From Anthoceros angustus (taxonomy: Eukaryota; Streptophyta; Anthocerotopsida; Anthocerotales; Anthocerotaceae): a stretch of DNA of 64,000 bases. The notes below the pieces were generated by a model, which saw only the letters and a program-made list of their open reading frames with translations, ran no database searches and was not told where the DNA came from. Location of the stretch: the NCBI GenBank assembly GCA_010909165.1, contig VJWM01000239.1, positions 1 through 64,000 of the forward strand, in the 5' to 3' direction. Both the position numbers and the translations under genes were made by a program. Shown here piece by piece: positions 12,311 through 25,400 of the stretch; the stretch's first letter is position 1, and every line of letters starts with the position of its first letter.

Positions 12311-12769
12311 ATGGCACCCATTCCACGGAAATTGCGCAAGGACAAAGATAGAGCTTTCCCTAGTTTTAATTCACTAATCGAGGAATTGCCTATATTGGAG
12401 TTAGATGAAACTTGGGAAGGGTATCCATATGCGCCCAAACCATTTCCGGGCAAGGATGACAAATGGACAAGGATTGTTCAGGGTCCCAGAGCCATGTCCA
12501 GCACAAGTGGGTATTATGTTGCTGTGCCCGTTATAGCACCTAGGGCATTTCTTAAATCAGAAGAACATTCCCAGAAATTCTCTTGTTCAGACAAATTGAC
12601 GAAGTATGTGAGAGAGCATTATCCGGAGCTGAAAGAATATGCTCATGAGCTTGCTTGTTCCTTTCAATGGAAAATACCACGTATGAACAATCATCCGGGA
12701 CATGTGGTAACAAGTAAAACTTATGGCGTCCTTGCATCCTTCCGGGATGTGAGTCGCAAGAAGCGGTGA
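12311..12769 (+). CDS. Small hypothetical protein, 152 aa
   Basis: An open frame starts at ATG in a good context (tccatcATGGC) and ends TGA at 12767-12769. The product begins 'MAPIPRKLRKDKDRAFPSF', has an acidic stretch 'EELPILELDETWEG', aromatic/proline-rich middle segments ('YPYAPKPFPGKDDKW') and a basic C-terminus ('RDVSRKKR'). There is no signal peptide, membrane segment or motif I recognise. Composition is balanced and protein-like. The region is repeat-rich, so it may be part of a transposon or the single visible exon of a longer gene. I do not recognise it and give it no function. Confidence 0.4.
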   Translation: MAPIPRKLRKDKDRAFPSFNSLIEELPILELDETWEGYPYAPKPFPGKDDKWTRIVQGPRAMSSTSGYYVAVPVIAPRAFLKSEEHSQKFSCSDKLTKYVREHYPELKEYAHELACSFQWKIPRMNNHPGHVVTSKTYGVLASFRDVSRKKR

Positions 12770-13640
12770 CAAGTTCATGCTTTCCAAGAAGAGAGATGCC
12801 ACGACAATAAACTCGGTACTAATATTCTTGGATCCGCTATTGGAAACACTTGCAATTTTGTTGAAAATGGTGGGTCCGACGAGAGGCTTGAGGCTAGGCT
12901 TATCATGCAAAGTCAAATTAGTTCCATCACTCGAAAGAAAAAGCAATAAGTGATTCTTCTCGAAGAGGATAAAAGAACAAGATATCAACACCTCTCCTAA
13001 GAGGAGTAGAAGACATTTAGTCAACGCCTTCAACTCTTGGATTTTCTTCCGGTGGGACTAAAGCGGCAAGGGTTCTAAGTTGCAATCTCCCACACTAGAT
13101 CCCGTGGTTGAGCCAATTCCTTCCACTTCGCTAGTGAGATTTAAGTTCGAGGCGGTGTAGATGATTTTTCTCATTACCGTATTAGATCTTGTACTTAGCT
13201 CTTGTATGAACATCTTGTGGCAAATGGATATTTCATGTTTTATATGAATTTCAATCACTATAGTATACTATTTCACTCCATATGTTAGTTTTCTTGAACC
13301 ATAAATCACATATTAGTTTTTCCTCATAACTATATTTTGGAAGTAGAAGTATGTATACAACTCAATCCTCGACCCAACATTTATTAACACTTGAAGCCCA
13401 ATGTTTTATTGACACTTGAAGCCTAAAATGACGATCCATTGTAAAGTGTGATATGTTGTATGATAATTTGAAGTTTTTAGATCTTTTTACAGTAATTAAT
13501 TAATTAAACTAGGAGAGCGTATGTGTGAAATGTGATGTATCGCTTGGAACACCTAAGGTTCTTTTTTCGAGTAACCAGGTCCTAGGGCACTAAGAATCAT
13601 TTTTTCGAATAACCACGTCCTATGGCACTAACGCACTAAC
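12770..13640. other. Intergenic DNA with a short duplicated segment
   Basis: No gene is supported. At about 13560-13640 a 55-base segment is repeated ('cgagtaaccaggtcctaggg' and 'cgaataaccacgtcctatgg'). This directly abuts the 5S-like segment and may mark the edge of a retroelement. Confidence 0.3.
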
Positions 13641-13659
13641 AATCGGCGGCCCCATACTC

Positions 13660-13815
13660 TACAGAGACGAAGGCATGGTATTTATAACAGCTAGCCCCGC
13701 AGGGCCATGAACTTGGGGGACGGACAGCACCCCATCCGAGCACTGATCTGGCCTAAGCATGCTTAACTGGGGAGTTCCATCACTCCTTGAAGGGAGGACA
13801 CCTTTATGTGCAAAG
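13660..13815 (-). mobile_element. 5S-rRNA-containing, Cassandra-like LTR fragment
   Basis: The minus strand reads GGAACTCC...CAGTTAAGCATGCTT..GGC.AGA and then CGGATGGG. This matches the central and 3' part of plant 5S rRNA, including the internal-promoter region around AGTTAAGC-TGCTT. About 60 bases further along the minus strand is a TATAAATA box (plus 13679-13686). A 5S sequence followed by a Pol II TATA box is the hallmark of Cassandra LTRs. The rRNA part is too divergent and incomplete to be a functional 5S gene. I see no second LTR nearby, so it may be a solo or broken copy. Confidence 0.5.
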
Positions 13816-16115
13816 CAGGGCAATCCAATCGTTGCACGTTGGCCAAAGCACAGCACACTTGGAACTACGCAGTAGACATGTTGCTCAAACCAAGTCGGGT
13901 TTGGGCATCAGCGCAGCGCTATTAGTCACTACAAAGTTAGTGTGGACAAGAACCCGTAGTGGCGGCTCCACATGGCCACCATATCACATCCACTACGGTC
14001 ATGCCATTGTTCACACCACACTCCTCTTTGCCGCAGCCATGCAACCATCAACACGGCCTTTTCGTTCACCATGACATGTCTACCGTCGTCAAAGCTCCAA
14101 TTACGAAAGCCAAGGCTCACGTGCCACCGTAATCCATCCCGTCCGTGTTCTGTATTCATCGAATCGACTATATTCGACATAAACCTCGGATCCCATCTTT
14201 ATAAACATCATACCTCTACTCGGGCAAATTTGAAGAGGAAACGCCACAACTCCTCAAAAGTTGAGCTTGGGCACGGCTTGTGATGACCGTAGGCGTCCCA
14301 CACACTCTCATGCCTCTTTTCCCGAATGCGTTGCTTCCTAGATGCCCGCCACTGCGGAGAGCCTTACGCCACCACATCACTCCTCGAATTAATGAAGGTC
14401 CGACATCCCAAGCCAACGGATGTAGGTGCCCAAGCTCGGGATGCCTTTTGCACGGGTGGTCTGAGGACGATCTTGTGAGGGGTGCCTCACTTAGACGATC
14501 TGCTCCACACTCTCCCAGGCCACATATCAACCAACTCTTAGTAGATTGCTGGCATTCTTCCGGCTCACCCTCTTGCAGATCTGTGTTCAATCACTTAGGA
14601 TATTTCTCCGACCCAGCACTAGTCGAAGCGCCTAGCGAGCAATTGACACTGGAGCGCTCCAGATCCCAAGCGTCGAGGCGCGCCACAGCAGGCGATCGAC
14701 AGAGCGCCTACAGGTGCTAGCCGTGGAGGCCACGCTCATAGACACCAACACGCGTGTGCGCGGAGCCGCACACGTCTGTGGACGTACTTTCGCTGGCGGA
14801 CCAGCCGGGCACACACCATGTCCCACATCGTGTAGTATGTGATTCGATACCAAGGGAATATATTGTGCCGCACCGTCACCCTACTATTTTCAAACCACTT
14901 TGGGGAGTTCCCGCTCGGTTCATACCAATATTAACAAACTTGCCCCAGCCACCAGGCCACAAACTCCGACCTCGGAGGATTCACCGGACTCCAGCCTCTG
15001 GAGCTCTACTCGCGATGCTATCTCCAGTGGCGCACGGATGCCTGGGTCTGTCACTAGGCGAGGCCAGCGGCCTGGGTCCGCAGGTGAACCCGCGCGGCTA
15101 ATCGCGCGTTGTGCCATAAGAAATACCTAGAGGACAACCCGACCCGCTCAACGAATCGGACCGCTTTTCGAGTCACCCTTTGCAGTACTAACTATCTAAG
15201 GTTACAGCTTTTGGTCAGTCCGTACCCCCACCTAAATCTCCTACTGCGCACCCTCTTTCCTCATCAGGCTTCCACATATCAGATTGATATACAAAATTCA
15301 GGTTTTCTGCAAACGTCAGCGTTTTTTTGAGGCAGTCAAGGTGAATGATGCATAACAAGTTCTACCGGTGAGGTCCAGTACTACCAGACGTTTAAGGACT
15401 CGTCCACATCCTTCAACTAGCCTCCGCTAACCCGTGCCATGCCTCCTCCGTTCTTCACTCATTCTCGCGACTCCGCGGTTTGTCTAGTGAATGTCTTCAC
15501 AATCCGGTGGGGCGAGGCGCCGCAATGCCTCCACGGTTGCGTATGCACAAGCTAGGCTAGTCCGGGCCCTTCATGCCCTTAGCTTTCATGTCTTGTCACC
15601 AGCAACTGCTCCGGCCCACTTATCCTCTCCTTCCCGCTCGTGAGGAGCAGAGGTTGAGGCTCCTCGGTACCTGCAACCATCACCACGCATTAGGGCTTGT
15701 CACCAGAGCCAGGATGATCCTCTATGGGGTTGTCCGCCCACTTGGTGACTTGGGCAATATATTCACACTCCGCTCAATAGAACTCCGTGCAACAATGAGG
15801 AACCAACCCCAAACGGAAAATCACATTACAGGGATGGCAACCTCCCTCTTATACAGCTCCAAGGCTGTGCCTTTATTACAGCCCTTAGCTGGCCCTACTA
15901 ACAGCTACCTACACAAGCGGGAGGGATACCAGATCCCTCGCTCATGTCTACCTATGCCTATGGTGATTGGGCCACTGACCCCAACTGACCCCTCCGCCTG
16001 GCAGACCAATACATAATCTTGACGCCGAAGGGGCGCCAAGCCTAATTATTCTCGACCCCTGCCTTTTGGCGAGTCCCACATCAACCCAGCCTGACTGGGT
16101 CTCTCCCAGTCCTGT
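13816..16115. other. GC-rich retroelement-like debris
   Basis: CpG-containing sequence with many short overlapping frames on both strands and no convincing conserved domain. Segments around 15880-16110 have the character of a plant LTR ('gggagggataccagatccct', 'gacgccgaaggggcgcc', a CT-rich end near 16110). The adjoining minus-strand frame suggests a gag leader. I could not define element boundaries. Confidence 0.3.
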
Positions 16116-16332
16116 GTGACAACGAGGTCACCAGTGTCCTCCTCTGCCTCTGCTGACAGCAGCACCGGGTTCTGGGAATTCTCGCCTTGTCTTCTGGCAG
16201 GCCCCCCATCCTCTGGTCTTGGCGGAGGGAGGTCCGGAGCTACCCCGCTGTCTTGGGTCTGTCGAGCAGGTCCTCGGGCTCCGTTTGGTCTATCCCCAGC
16301 TCCGGTGATCGGACTTCCCCCGTCCCTGAAGT

Positions 16333-16800
16333 TCAGTCCACTCTTCGCTCCGGCTCCCCACTCCCCACCGGACTGCCTTCACTGGGCGCCCGTCGACCCA
16401 TTACAGTGCAGGAGCCTGACTCGTTGTCTCGGGCGGCGATCGGTGCATCCTGCCTCCGCCCTCCTCCTCCGAGGGCTCGGCCTCCCCGCTGCTCCCATCT
16501 CTGAACAGGGCATCGAGGTTCCCTGGGGCCGCAGCCTCTTGTTGCTCCTGTTCTCTTGTCGGCTCCTCCAACTCCTCCCGCGTGTCCGACGCCTCTGCCG
16601 GGTAGTGTACCACGCTCACCGCCTTTAGCAAATCCGCGTGGTTGTACACCGAAGTTGGAGTCCACCTGCTGGATGGCCTCCTCCACATGTGCCCTCAGCA
16701 CGCGGTACTCACGCCTCCATTGGAATTCTAGCAGGCGCGCATGCTCCCGACCTTTAGCGTCGCTTCACCACCCAACTCCTCCAGCCTTGCCCGTGGTGCA
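16333..16800 (-). pseudogene. Possible retroelement gag-leader fragment
   Basis: The minus strand encodes 'EFQWRREYRVLRAHVEEAIQQVD' in adjoining pieces (16690-16735), then a Glu/Gln-rich, proline-rich segment ('EELEEPTREQEQQEAAAPG'). Helical, charged sequence of this kind is common in the N-terminal part of plant retroelement gag proteins. No zinc knuckle or polymerase motif is present, so the assignment is weak. Confidence 0.3.
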
Positions 16801-16829
16801 TCCCGGGAGGCGCTTAGGGACACCTAGGC

Positions 16830-17520
16830 GTGGTACTGCTCGAGGTCATATGCGCACGCGGTGACATGACATCATCATCATTTCGTCGATCTTTGTGGTC
16901 TTTTATCATCTTCCTCACTATGGGATGGTATTGCTTGAAGTCAGGTGCGCACACTGTGACTCGCAAGAACCAAGTAGCATGCAATTTTCGAGCTCAACGT
17001 GGCCTCAATCTTGTAACCAAGTAGCAAGAAATTTTTGAGCTCAACGTGGCCTCAGTCTTTTCATCTTTATCTTAACGTGACACCTAGACCGTATCAACAA
17101 GAACACTCTTGATTCTCTGTGTTGTATCGTTGTTATAGGTTTTCCATTCCCTCTTGGAAGCAAAATATACATTCATCGTACAATTAAAACAAATTATGCA
17201 TGCTCTTATACATGTCTCAACATATTATGTCATTCATCCAAATTATGCATGCTTTTGTACATGTCTCAACATATCATGTCATTTGTTGTACAATTAAAAC
17301 AAATTAACCATGCTCTTACACATGTCTCAACATATCATGTCTCAACACATCATTTCGATTGTGCTGCATATGGAGCAATCCACTATCCCTCTATTGTAGC
17401 GTCCAAGTGAGGTTCCAAACAGTAACTATGTCTACCATCATCAATCTAGCTATCACAAAGTAACTTAGAGTAATATCACCCGGATGCATACATCCCGGAT
17501 TCCTATATTTTGAATTCCTA
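16830..17520. repeat. AT-rich spacer with about 63-bp tandem repeats
   Basis: At about 17190-17345 there are three imperfect copies of a unit containing 'aaattatgcatgctcttata' and 'catgtctcaacatatcatgt'. No gene seen. Confidence 0.55.
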
Positions 17521-17525
17521 CATCT

Positions 17526-20000
17526 GATTGAGCATCGCATACAGAGCATGGAGGAGGTGAGATGGGCTGTCGAGAAGACCTTTGCAGCTGAGGCAGCTAG
17601 CGCTATTTCCCTCTTCCTTTTCTCTGCTGGGGGGAGCCCACTGCCAAGGACAATCAAGGTGTTAGGTTCTGGAAACGTAGTACTGAAAGAGGGGAAGCAA
17701 GTGAAGTACGAGAGGATCGTCAGAACACACCTCATCATGGGCTCGGTTGCAAATTCTAAAACGTGACGACAATTTATCTGGAGATCAGTGACTTGTTTCA
17801 GAGAGCTTTCCTGTAGAAAGCCAAAAAAGGCAGCCAGTGAAGGGAATGTACGACGTAGGAGGTGTCCATACACAACGCAAGTGGGAAAGGTTGAACTCAC
17901 AAGCTTGCCACCCTCCATACTGAGCATGCCATCCATGCTCATGAATAATTTCTTCCATCCGCTCATGTGGAGCCCTTGCAATTCTTGTTTGTCGCTCCTA
18001 CCCCCTTTGTGGAGTTTAGAAAGGGATGCACCCGGAGCCCCTGTCAAGATATCTAGTTCTCCAGAGCACAGCACGTTTCGAAATCTCCGTCTGCTGCGTC
18101 TGACAGCTGCAAGTGACAGCGTGATTTAGCACAGTGGGTCTTTTTCACTATCCGACATGTGAAAACACAGGTAGCACACGACTGATCTACTATCTTACCT
18201 GCAATACGACCCTTCATGTCCATAACCAGAAGCTCCAGCCATCGACATGCCGCAGAAGCCCACTGAAGGTAAACCCCAGCAAAAGTGCGTTAGCAACGGT
18301 TACTAGAGCCCAGTTCAAACGCATGAGCAATGGGAAGAGGCACACCTCCAGTACACAGATTCGGACCCATTGAGAAAAGGTCTTTAGCCTCTGAAGCAGC
18401 ACAGTCGGTTTTGGTACTTACGTCGACTCCCGCATTTCCTCCTACTCTCACGTCTGCACTCCACACCTGCGAATACAGGGTTACATCTGAAGTTTGATGG
18501 CACTGCAGGTTGCTGTCCTGCATGATTCGGTCACAACCACCGCTGCCATCGAGTCCAGCCCGGACAGCTGCACCATTTGCAACATCTGTGCATCCAGAAG
18601 CTATGATATCTACGCCTGCCTGTTGGCTTTCTACGTTTCTTCCCGATCTGTTTGCTCCAACAGTCACTGGCAATCTCTGTCTTTGTTCTCGTTTCTCAGC
18701 TTCTTCTTCGGATTTAGCTTCCGCTTGCTTTGTCTCCTCTGTTTCTCGCTTCTGTGTCTAGAGTCCGTTATTGCGGAACTGAACGCGTGTTGCTCTGTCG
18801 GTTGTGCAGGAAAGGGACTTAACCTCCGAGACCACCCAGCGAATCCGCCCGTGTCTTGAACACTCTGGTTTTCCTGCCTGTCGGGGGCAGCGGCTGCGAG
18901 ATGGTCAGCAAACTGGACTGCCAGGTAAGGTTTGGGTTCACCCGCACTCGGAGAGTGGAATGGCCTGACGACTCCGACCTCGAATAGGCGGAGCTGGATA
19001 CAATGTGCTGGTTGATGATCCTGGAATACTGGTCTGCGCTCGGTGAAGCACCTGTCTGGCTGCCTGGCGTTCCCATCCTAGAAGGCGACAGCTTCTGAGC
19101 ATGGGAGACTGCGGGGACGGGTCCCTTGCACACAGCCTCTACTCCGGTCGCCTTGGGCTTAACGTCATGGATGATACCGGTGCCACTTCCGTTGCTCTGC
19201 AGCAGGACAGTTGGCTGGGAACTACGTCTCAGCTCCTCTTTCTTCAAATGCATGCTTGCACAGGAAAGTTGGTGCCTGATATGTCGCAATGAAGTAGGCC
19301 CCACTTTCACCTCCGCATCCACTGGCAGAGCGTCCGGTCTCAAGATTGTAACACCTCCTTCTCCTTCACACTTCTCACCTACTTCATGTTGTTTTCTTGC
19401 TGAACCTTCCACATCGGAAGCATTGCAGGGCTTCTTAAATCCTCTCTCACTCCTCAGACTCGCTTGTTTCGTGTCCAGAAGGACCACCGGCCTGGAACTG
19501 TCCTGCGAGCTTTGCGCCAGACCGTCTGAACAGCCAGCCTCCGACCCGGTGCACGCAGTTTGGAATCCCAAGACCTAGATGGGAACTGTCTGCACGTCCC
19601 TATCATCACTCCCCGCCGAACTGCTCTCGCAAGCAAGCTTAAACAGACCTCTAACAACTTCGATGGCATCTACACCTCCCCCCCACCATTCTCCGTACCA
19701 CTACCCCTCCCATAGGCCTGGGCATCCAGCTTCCTCGCAGACCACAATCTGAAAGGCAGTCCCGAATACATCACTTCACTAACTGCCTTCACGGACCCTG
19801 GCACACGCACGTTACACATCCAGACCTTTGACAACATTCATCCAATAAAAGATCCGTTCGTTCCCCAGTCTCGAACTACCATACCTTCCGGACTCGCAGT
19901 ATTCTCTTTGTGCCCCTGAAAGCCGGGAAACCCAGAGGATTCAGCCTGGAAGCGCCGTTCTCCTTGTTATCATCAAGGAAACACGTTCGCCCTTTCCCTT
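17526..20000 (-). pseudogene. Truncated, mutated copy of the 906-aa unknown-function gene
   Basis: High-identity copy of 22441-25300, same orientation, lacking exon 1 and stopping inside exon 2 (homology ends near 20000). It carries several lesions relative to the intact copy. An in-frame TAG replaces a Gln codon (plus 19575-19577). About 400 bases of exon 3 are missing (junction near 18760-18775), removing the conserved 'GIISRIRDSKQVQAI' block. The natural stop is changed (TGA to CGA), letting the last exon run on, and there are small indels near 19680 and 19790. Splice sites of the last introns are still visible. It lies just upstream of the GPN3 gene on the opposite strand, so its 5' remnant may contribute to the GPN3 promoter region. 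Confidence 0.85.
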
Positions 20001-20258
20001 AGTGGCTGGAAACCTAGTGCAACGAAAGGTAAGTCATCTCGTACCTGTCTTCCCACTCGAGAGCAGAACCAGGTGAATATTTCATCTCCTTAATTTTCAT
20101 ATATATATGTTCTTTCCACCTATGCCCGAGCCCTTTGGACCTCTGACCCAGACACACATACGGCTCAGTACCTATGTACCACTCTTCCGCTAGCGAAATT
20201 TTAGAGTAGGGCTGGAACGTATAAAGCTACCTGTTGATCGACTCCGACTGCGTTCGAG

Positions 20259-22054
20259 ATGCCTCGCTACGCTCAAATTGTGATTGGTCCCGCTGGGAGT
20301 GGCAAGGTGGAAATAAAAATCTTACCTAGTCCGCCTGCGTGAAGCTCTTGTGGGAAAGCTTTCTGCTAATAGCCACCTCTTCTGTCCCGCTAGCTCTGAG
20401 AATTTTACGTTTGCATCTTGTGCAGTCCACTTACTGCAAGCAGGTACATGAGCACTGCCAGAGTCTTGGGCGCATGGTACATGTTGTGAATCTGGATCCA
20501 GCTGCCGAGCACTTTGAGTATCCGGTGTCCATAGGTGCATGTTGGATTTTTTTTGAAGTTGAGTCAGCAGCAGTGGAGAACATGAGAGAGACAACAGCAT
20601 GCAAGGGGGCTACAATCTGATGTTTTGTTCATATTTTTCCAGATATTCGAGAGCTGATCTCTCTCGAGGATGTTATGGAGGAGCTTGAACTTGGGCCTAA
20701 TGGGGGCCTCATTTACTGCATGGAGTATCCTTGGGGTTTTGGGGAGTTTTGCAATTTATTGCCTAGCTTTTATGCTTTGTATGGCACCAGAGTCTTTTGT
20801 ATTAGAAGGTTGCCGGACCTGCACATTGCAAGTTATGAGAGGCCCTTAACATTCCGAGATACCTGGAGGAGCACATGGATGAGTGGCTAGCTGAGCAGCT
20901 GGAGGATTACGTTGATGATGACTACCTGATATTTGATTGTCCTGGTAATGGGACTTCAGATTGTTCCCTCCTATGACCAGCTGTTTAGTACATACTTCAT
21001 GTCATGGCGGGGTCAATTGTATTTTGGTTGACCTGTAAAGCATATGCCTCTTTTTCAGAATTTTTGTCACTTTTCTGTCGCAGGTCAGATCGAACTGTAT
21101 TCGCACATCCCTGTACTGCGGTCGTTTGTCGACCAACTTAAAGTATGGGACTTCCAAGTATGCGCTGTGTACATGCTTGATTCCCAGGTAGACGAGCTGT
21201 ACACCTGGACGGCTGTTTTAGACAAAGTTCTGGAGTTTGGAGGAAGAACCGCTTTGGCTTTTCATGATATTGTCGCATGTTTTCAATCCGTTTGTCAGCC
21301 TCGTTATGAACTTGGGTAACAGGGGTTTTATCCTCAGTTTATGGCAGATGTCACAAAGTACATCAGTGGTTGCATGGCATCACTTTCGGCCATGATTCAG
21401 TTGGAGCTTCCTCATATCAATGTGCTGTCGAAGATGGACATCTGTCCAGTCCCTGTCCGCAAGGAGGTTGAAAAGTGAGTTTCTGAGGCCAACATTTGAA
21501 TGTCATATGAGAAACTATTTGCAGAGGGAGGATCACATGTGTGCGGCTGTGCCACCACAACAGGTTTCTGGATCCAGATGCACGCCTGCTGTTGTCTGAC
21601 TTAAATAAGCAGATGGCTCCTCGTTTCGCAAAGCTCAACAAGGCATTCGCTGAACTTGTAAGAAAAATTCGTGTTTTGCTTTATGTGCTAGCGCAAACAC
21701 TTCTGCTTTCTGGTGTTGGGAGTATTCCCCGTTGGTCTCTCACCGGTGCTGCTGTGCAGTTGGATGACTACAGCATGGTCAGCTTTTTGCCTCTCGACAT
21801 TCGAAAGGAGGACAGGTGTGTGTAGCCCTGCTTTAGTTAAGTGGTACCTCTGACATTCAGCGATTGAGATGAGTCTAACTGTGTCCAAGATATTAGTTTT
21901 AAAGGCTGTATTTTGACTCTGCAGCATTCAGTACATTCTGTCTCACGCAGACAATGCAATCCAATTCGGTGAGGATGCCGAAGTTAAAATCAAGGATCAT
22001 GACCCTGACTTCAGTGCCCCAGAGGATTCAGAAGATGCTGAGTTTTCTTTCTAA
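20259..22054 (+). CDS. GPN3: GPN-loop GTPase 3 (RNA polymerase II assembly/import)
   Basis: Nine exons can be joined in frame with GT-AG introns: 20259-20306, 20426-20534, 20643-20724, 20859-20944, 21084-21187, 21338-21474, 21564-21657, 21760-21815 and 21925-22054. Together they give 281 aa, close to the usual length of about 280. The product starts MPRYAQIVI and has Walker A GPAGSGKS (residues 10-17), '[11 protein letters not shown]', the diagnostic GPN loop in '[12 protein letters not shown]', switch '[14 protein letters not shown]', and 'NVLSKMD' for guanine recognition. GPN3 proteins act with GPN1 in assembly and nuclear import of RNA polymerase II; this role is known for the family and inferred here. 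Every intron is between 89 and 150 bases. The gene sits between two copies of an unrelated minus-strand gene. Motifs and exon joins leave little doubt about identity. Confidence 0.93.
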
Positions 22055-22446
22055 CAGCTATCAGCGTACTGCTTTCATCGTTATCCTTCAAGCCAGCCTA
22101 TTTGGTGCTGCTAGTTAACGATGGATTTTCAAGGTCAACATAAGTTAGATGTTGGTTAGCAACGTAGCGAATGCATCCGGTCTTGCAAAAAACTCCTAGA
22201 ACTGACGAAGGCGTGCGTTCATGTGCTGACTGTAGCATGTATGTGATAAACAAAATGTTCACATGATGGCTGCATTCTGTATCATTCTTGGCTCCGCATC
22301 ACAGCAGCCTCGCATTAAATCCCGGGAACCCGCCAGCTTTAGGTGAATTCAACGTCCAGAAGATAAAATGAATGAATAATTGACAGGGTGAATGGGTTTT
22401 CTTGACAACAGCATATGCCATGCTCTCCATCCGTGCCGATTGAGCA

Positions 22447-25400
22447 TCACATACAGAGCATGGCGGAGGTGAGATTGGCAGTCGAGAAGACGTTAGCAGC
22501 TGAGGCAGCTAGCGCTATTTCCCTCTTCCTTTTCTCTGCTGGGGGGAGCCCACTGCCAAGGACAATCAAGGTGTCAGGTTCTGGAAACGTAGTACTGAAA
22601 GAGGGAAAGCAAGTGAAGTACGAGAGGATCGTCAGAACATACCTCACAATGGGCTCGGTTGCAAATTCTAAAGCGTGACGACAATTTATATGGAGGTCAG
22701 TGACCTGTTTCAGAGAGCTTTCCTGTAGATAGCAAAAAAAGGCAGTCAGTGAGGGGAATGTACGACGTAGGCGGTGTCCAAACACAACGCAAGTGGGAAA
22801 GGTTGAACTCACAAGCTTGCCACCCTCCATACTGAGCATGCCATCCATGCTCATGAATAATTTCTTCCATCCGCTCATGTGGAGCCCTTGCAATTCATGT
22901 TTGTCGCTGCTACCTCCTTTGTGGGGTTTAGAAAGGTATGCACCCGGAGCCCCTGTCAAGATATCTAGTTCTCCAGAGCACAGCACGTTTCTAAATCTCC
23001 GTCTGCTACGTTTGAGAGCTGCAAGTCACAGCGTAATTTAGCACAGTGGGTCTTCTTCGCTATCCTACATGTGAAAACACAGGCAGCACAGGACTTATCT
23101 GCTATCTTACCTGCAATACGACCCTTCATGTCCATAACCAGAAGCTCCAGCCATCGACATGCCGCAGAAGCCACTGAAGTTAAACCCAAGCAAAAGTTCG
23201 TTAGCAACGGTTACTAGAGCCCAGCTCAAACGCATGAGCAAGGGGAAGAGACACACCTCCAGTACACAGATTCGGATCCATTGAGAAAAGGTCCTCAGCC
23301 TCTGAAGCATCACAGTCGGTTTTGGTACCTACGTCGACTCCCGCATTTCCTCCTACTCTCACGTGTCCACTCCACATCTGCGAATACACGGTTGCATCTG
23401 ACGTTTGATGGCACTGCAGGTTGCTGTCCTGCATGATTCGGTCACAACCACCGCTGCCATCGAGTCCAGCCCGGACATCTGCACCATTTGCAACATCTGT
23501 GCATCCAGAAGCTATGATATCTACGGCTGCCTGTTGGCTTTCTACGTTTCTTCCCGATCTGTTTGCTCCTTCAGTCACTGGCAATCTCTGTCTTTGTTCT
23601 CGTTTCTCAGCTTCTTCTTCGGATTTAGCTTTCGCTTGATTTCTCTCCTCTGTTTCTCTCTTTAGCCGCCGCTGCTCAGCAAGTGCCTCCATAGCTTCCG
23701 GTCCCACCACTGCTCCAAGTATCGCTTGCACCTGCTTGGAGTCCCGGATTCGGCTGATAATTCCGGGCTTAAACTCGCCAAGCAGCCCACTGGGCTCTGC
23801 TACTTCAATCATCTTCCTGGTGCTCTCCCTTCTCACGTCCCTTGCGGCATCCACCAGAGCTGACCGCGATTTGCTGCAGGAAGTCTTCCTGGGTCTTCCG
23901 CCAGCCCTTTGCCGGGAGGGCGGAGGAAGATAATTCGGAGCAAACCTGCTCTGCTGCGGCAAGAACTTGAGATTCATGGAGGCGAACCCGGTATTGCCCG
24001 GTGCAGAATGCGACTTCTGGTTCTGGCTGGGGACCTGGTTCACTTTCTCGTCCCCCACATTGTCCAGATTCCGTTGCGGAACTGAACGCGTGTTGCTCTG
24101 TCGGTTGTGCAGGAAAGGGACTTCACCTCCGAGACCACCCAGCGAATCCGCCCGTGTCTTGAACACTCTGGTTTTCCTGCCTGTCGGGGGCAGCGGCTGC
24201 GAGCTGCTCATCAAACTGGACTGCCGGGTAAGGTTTGGATTCACCCGCACTCGGAGTGTGGAATGGCCTGACGACTCCGACCTCGAATTGGCGGAGCTGG
24301 ATACAATGTGCTGGTTGATGATCCTGGAATACTGGTCGGCGCTCGGTGAAGCACCTGTCTGGCTGCCTGGCGTTCCCATCCTAGAAGGCAACAGCTTCTG
24401 AGCATGGGAGAATGCGGGGACGGGTCCCTTGCACACAGCCTCCACTCCGGTCGCCTTGGGCTTGACCTCATGGATGATACCGGTGCCACTTCCGTTGCTC
24501 TGCAGCAGGACAGTTGGCTGGGAACTACTTCTCAGCTCCTCTTTCTTCAAATGCATGCTTGCACAGGAAAGTTGGTGCCTGATCTGTCGCAGTGAAGTAG
24601 GCCCCATTTTCACCCCCGCATCCACTGGCAGAGCGTCCGGTCTCAAGATTGTAACACCTCCGTCACCCTTCTCACCTACTTCATGTTGTTTTCTTGCTGA
24701 ACCTTCCACATCGGAAGCATTGCAGGGCTTCTTAAATCCTCTCTCACTCCTCAGAGCCACTTGTTTCGTGTCCAGAAGGACCACCGGCCTGGAACTGTCC
24801 TGCGAGCTTTGCGCCAGACCGTCTGAACAGCCAGCCTCCGACCCGGTGCACGCGGTTTGGAATCCCAAGACCTGGATGGGAACTGTCTGCACGTCCCTAT
24901 CATCACTCCCCGCCGAACTGCTCTCGCAAGCAAGCTTAAACAGACCTCTAACAGCTTCGATGGCATCTACACCTCCCGTTCCACCATTCTCCGTACCACT
25001 ACCCCTCCCATAGGCCTGAGCATCCAGCTTCCTCGCAGACCACAATCTGGAAGGCAGTCCCGAATACTTCACTTCACTAACTGCCTTGATCACGGACCCT
25101 GGCACACGCACGTTACACATTCAGACCTCTGACAACATTCATCCAAAAAAAGATCCGTTCGTCCCCCAATCTCGAACTACCATACCTTCCGGACTCGCAG
25201 TCTTCCTCTTTGTGCCCCTGAAAGGCCGGAAACCCGGAGGATTCAGCCTGGGAGCGCCGTTCTCCTTGTTATCATCAAGCAAACACATTCTCGCCCTTTC
25301 CCTCGCCCTCTCAGTGATTTTAGCAGCCGCCAAGGCCTGGCCACCACAACCTCATCAGAACAAACCATTCCAACAAACTCCTCGCAGATCCACTCCTCCG

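Noticed and set aside
13660-13815. Functional 5S rRNA gene
   Set aside because: Only the central/3' portion is recognisable, with many changes, and no pairing 5' end; an LTR-embedded relic fits better.
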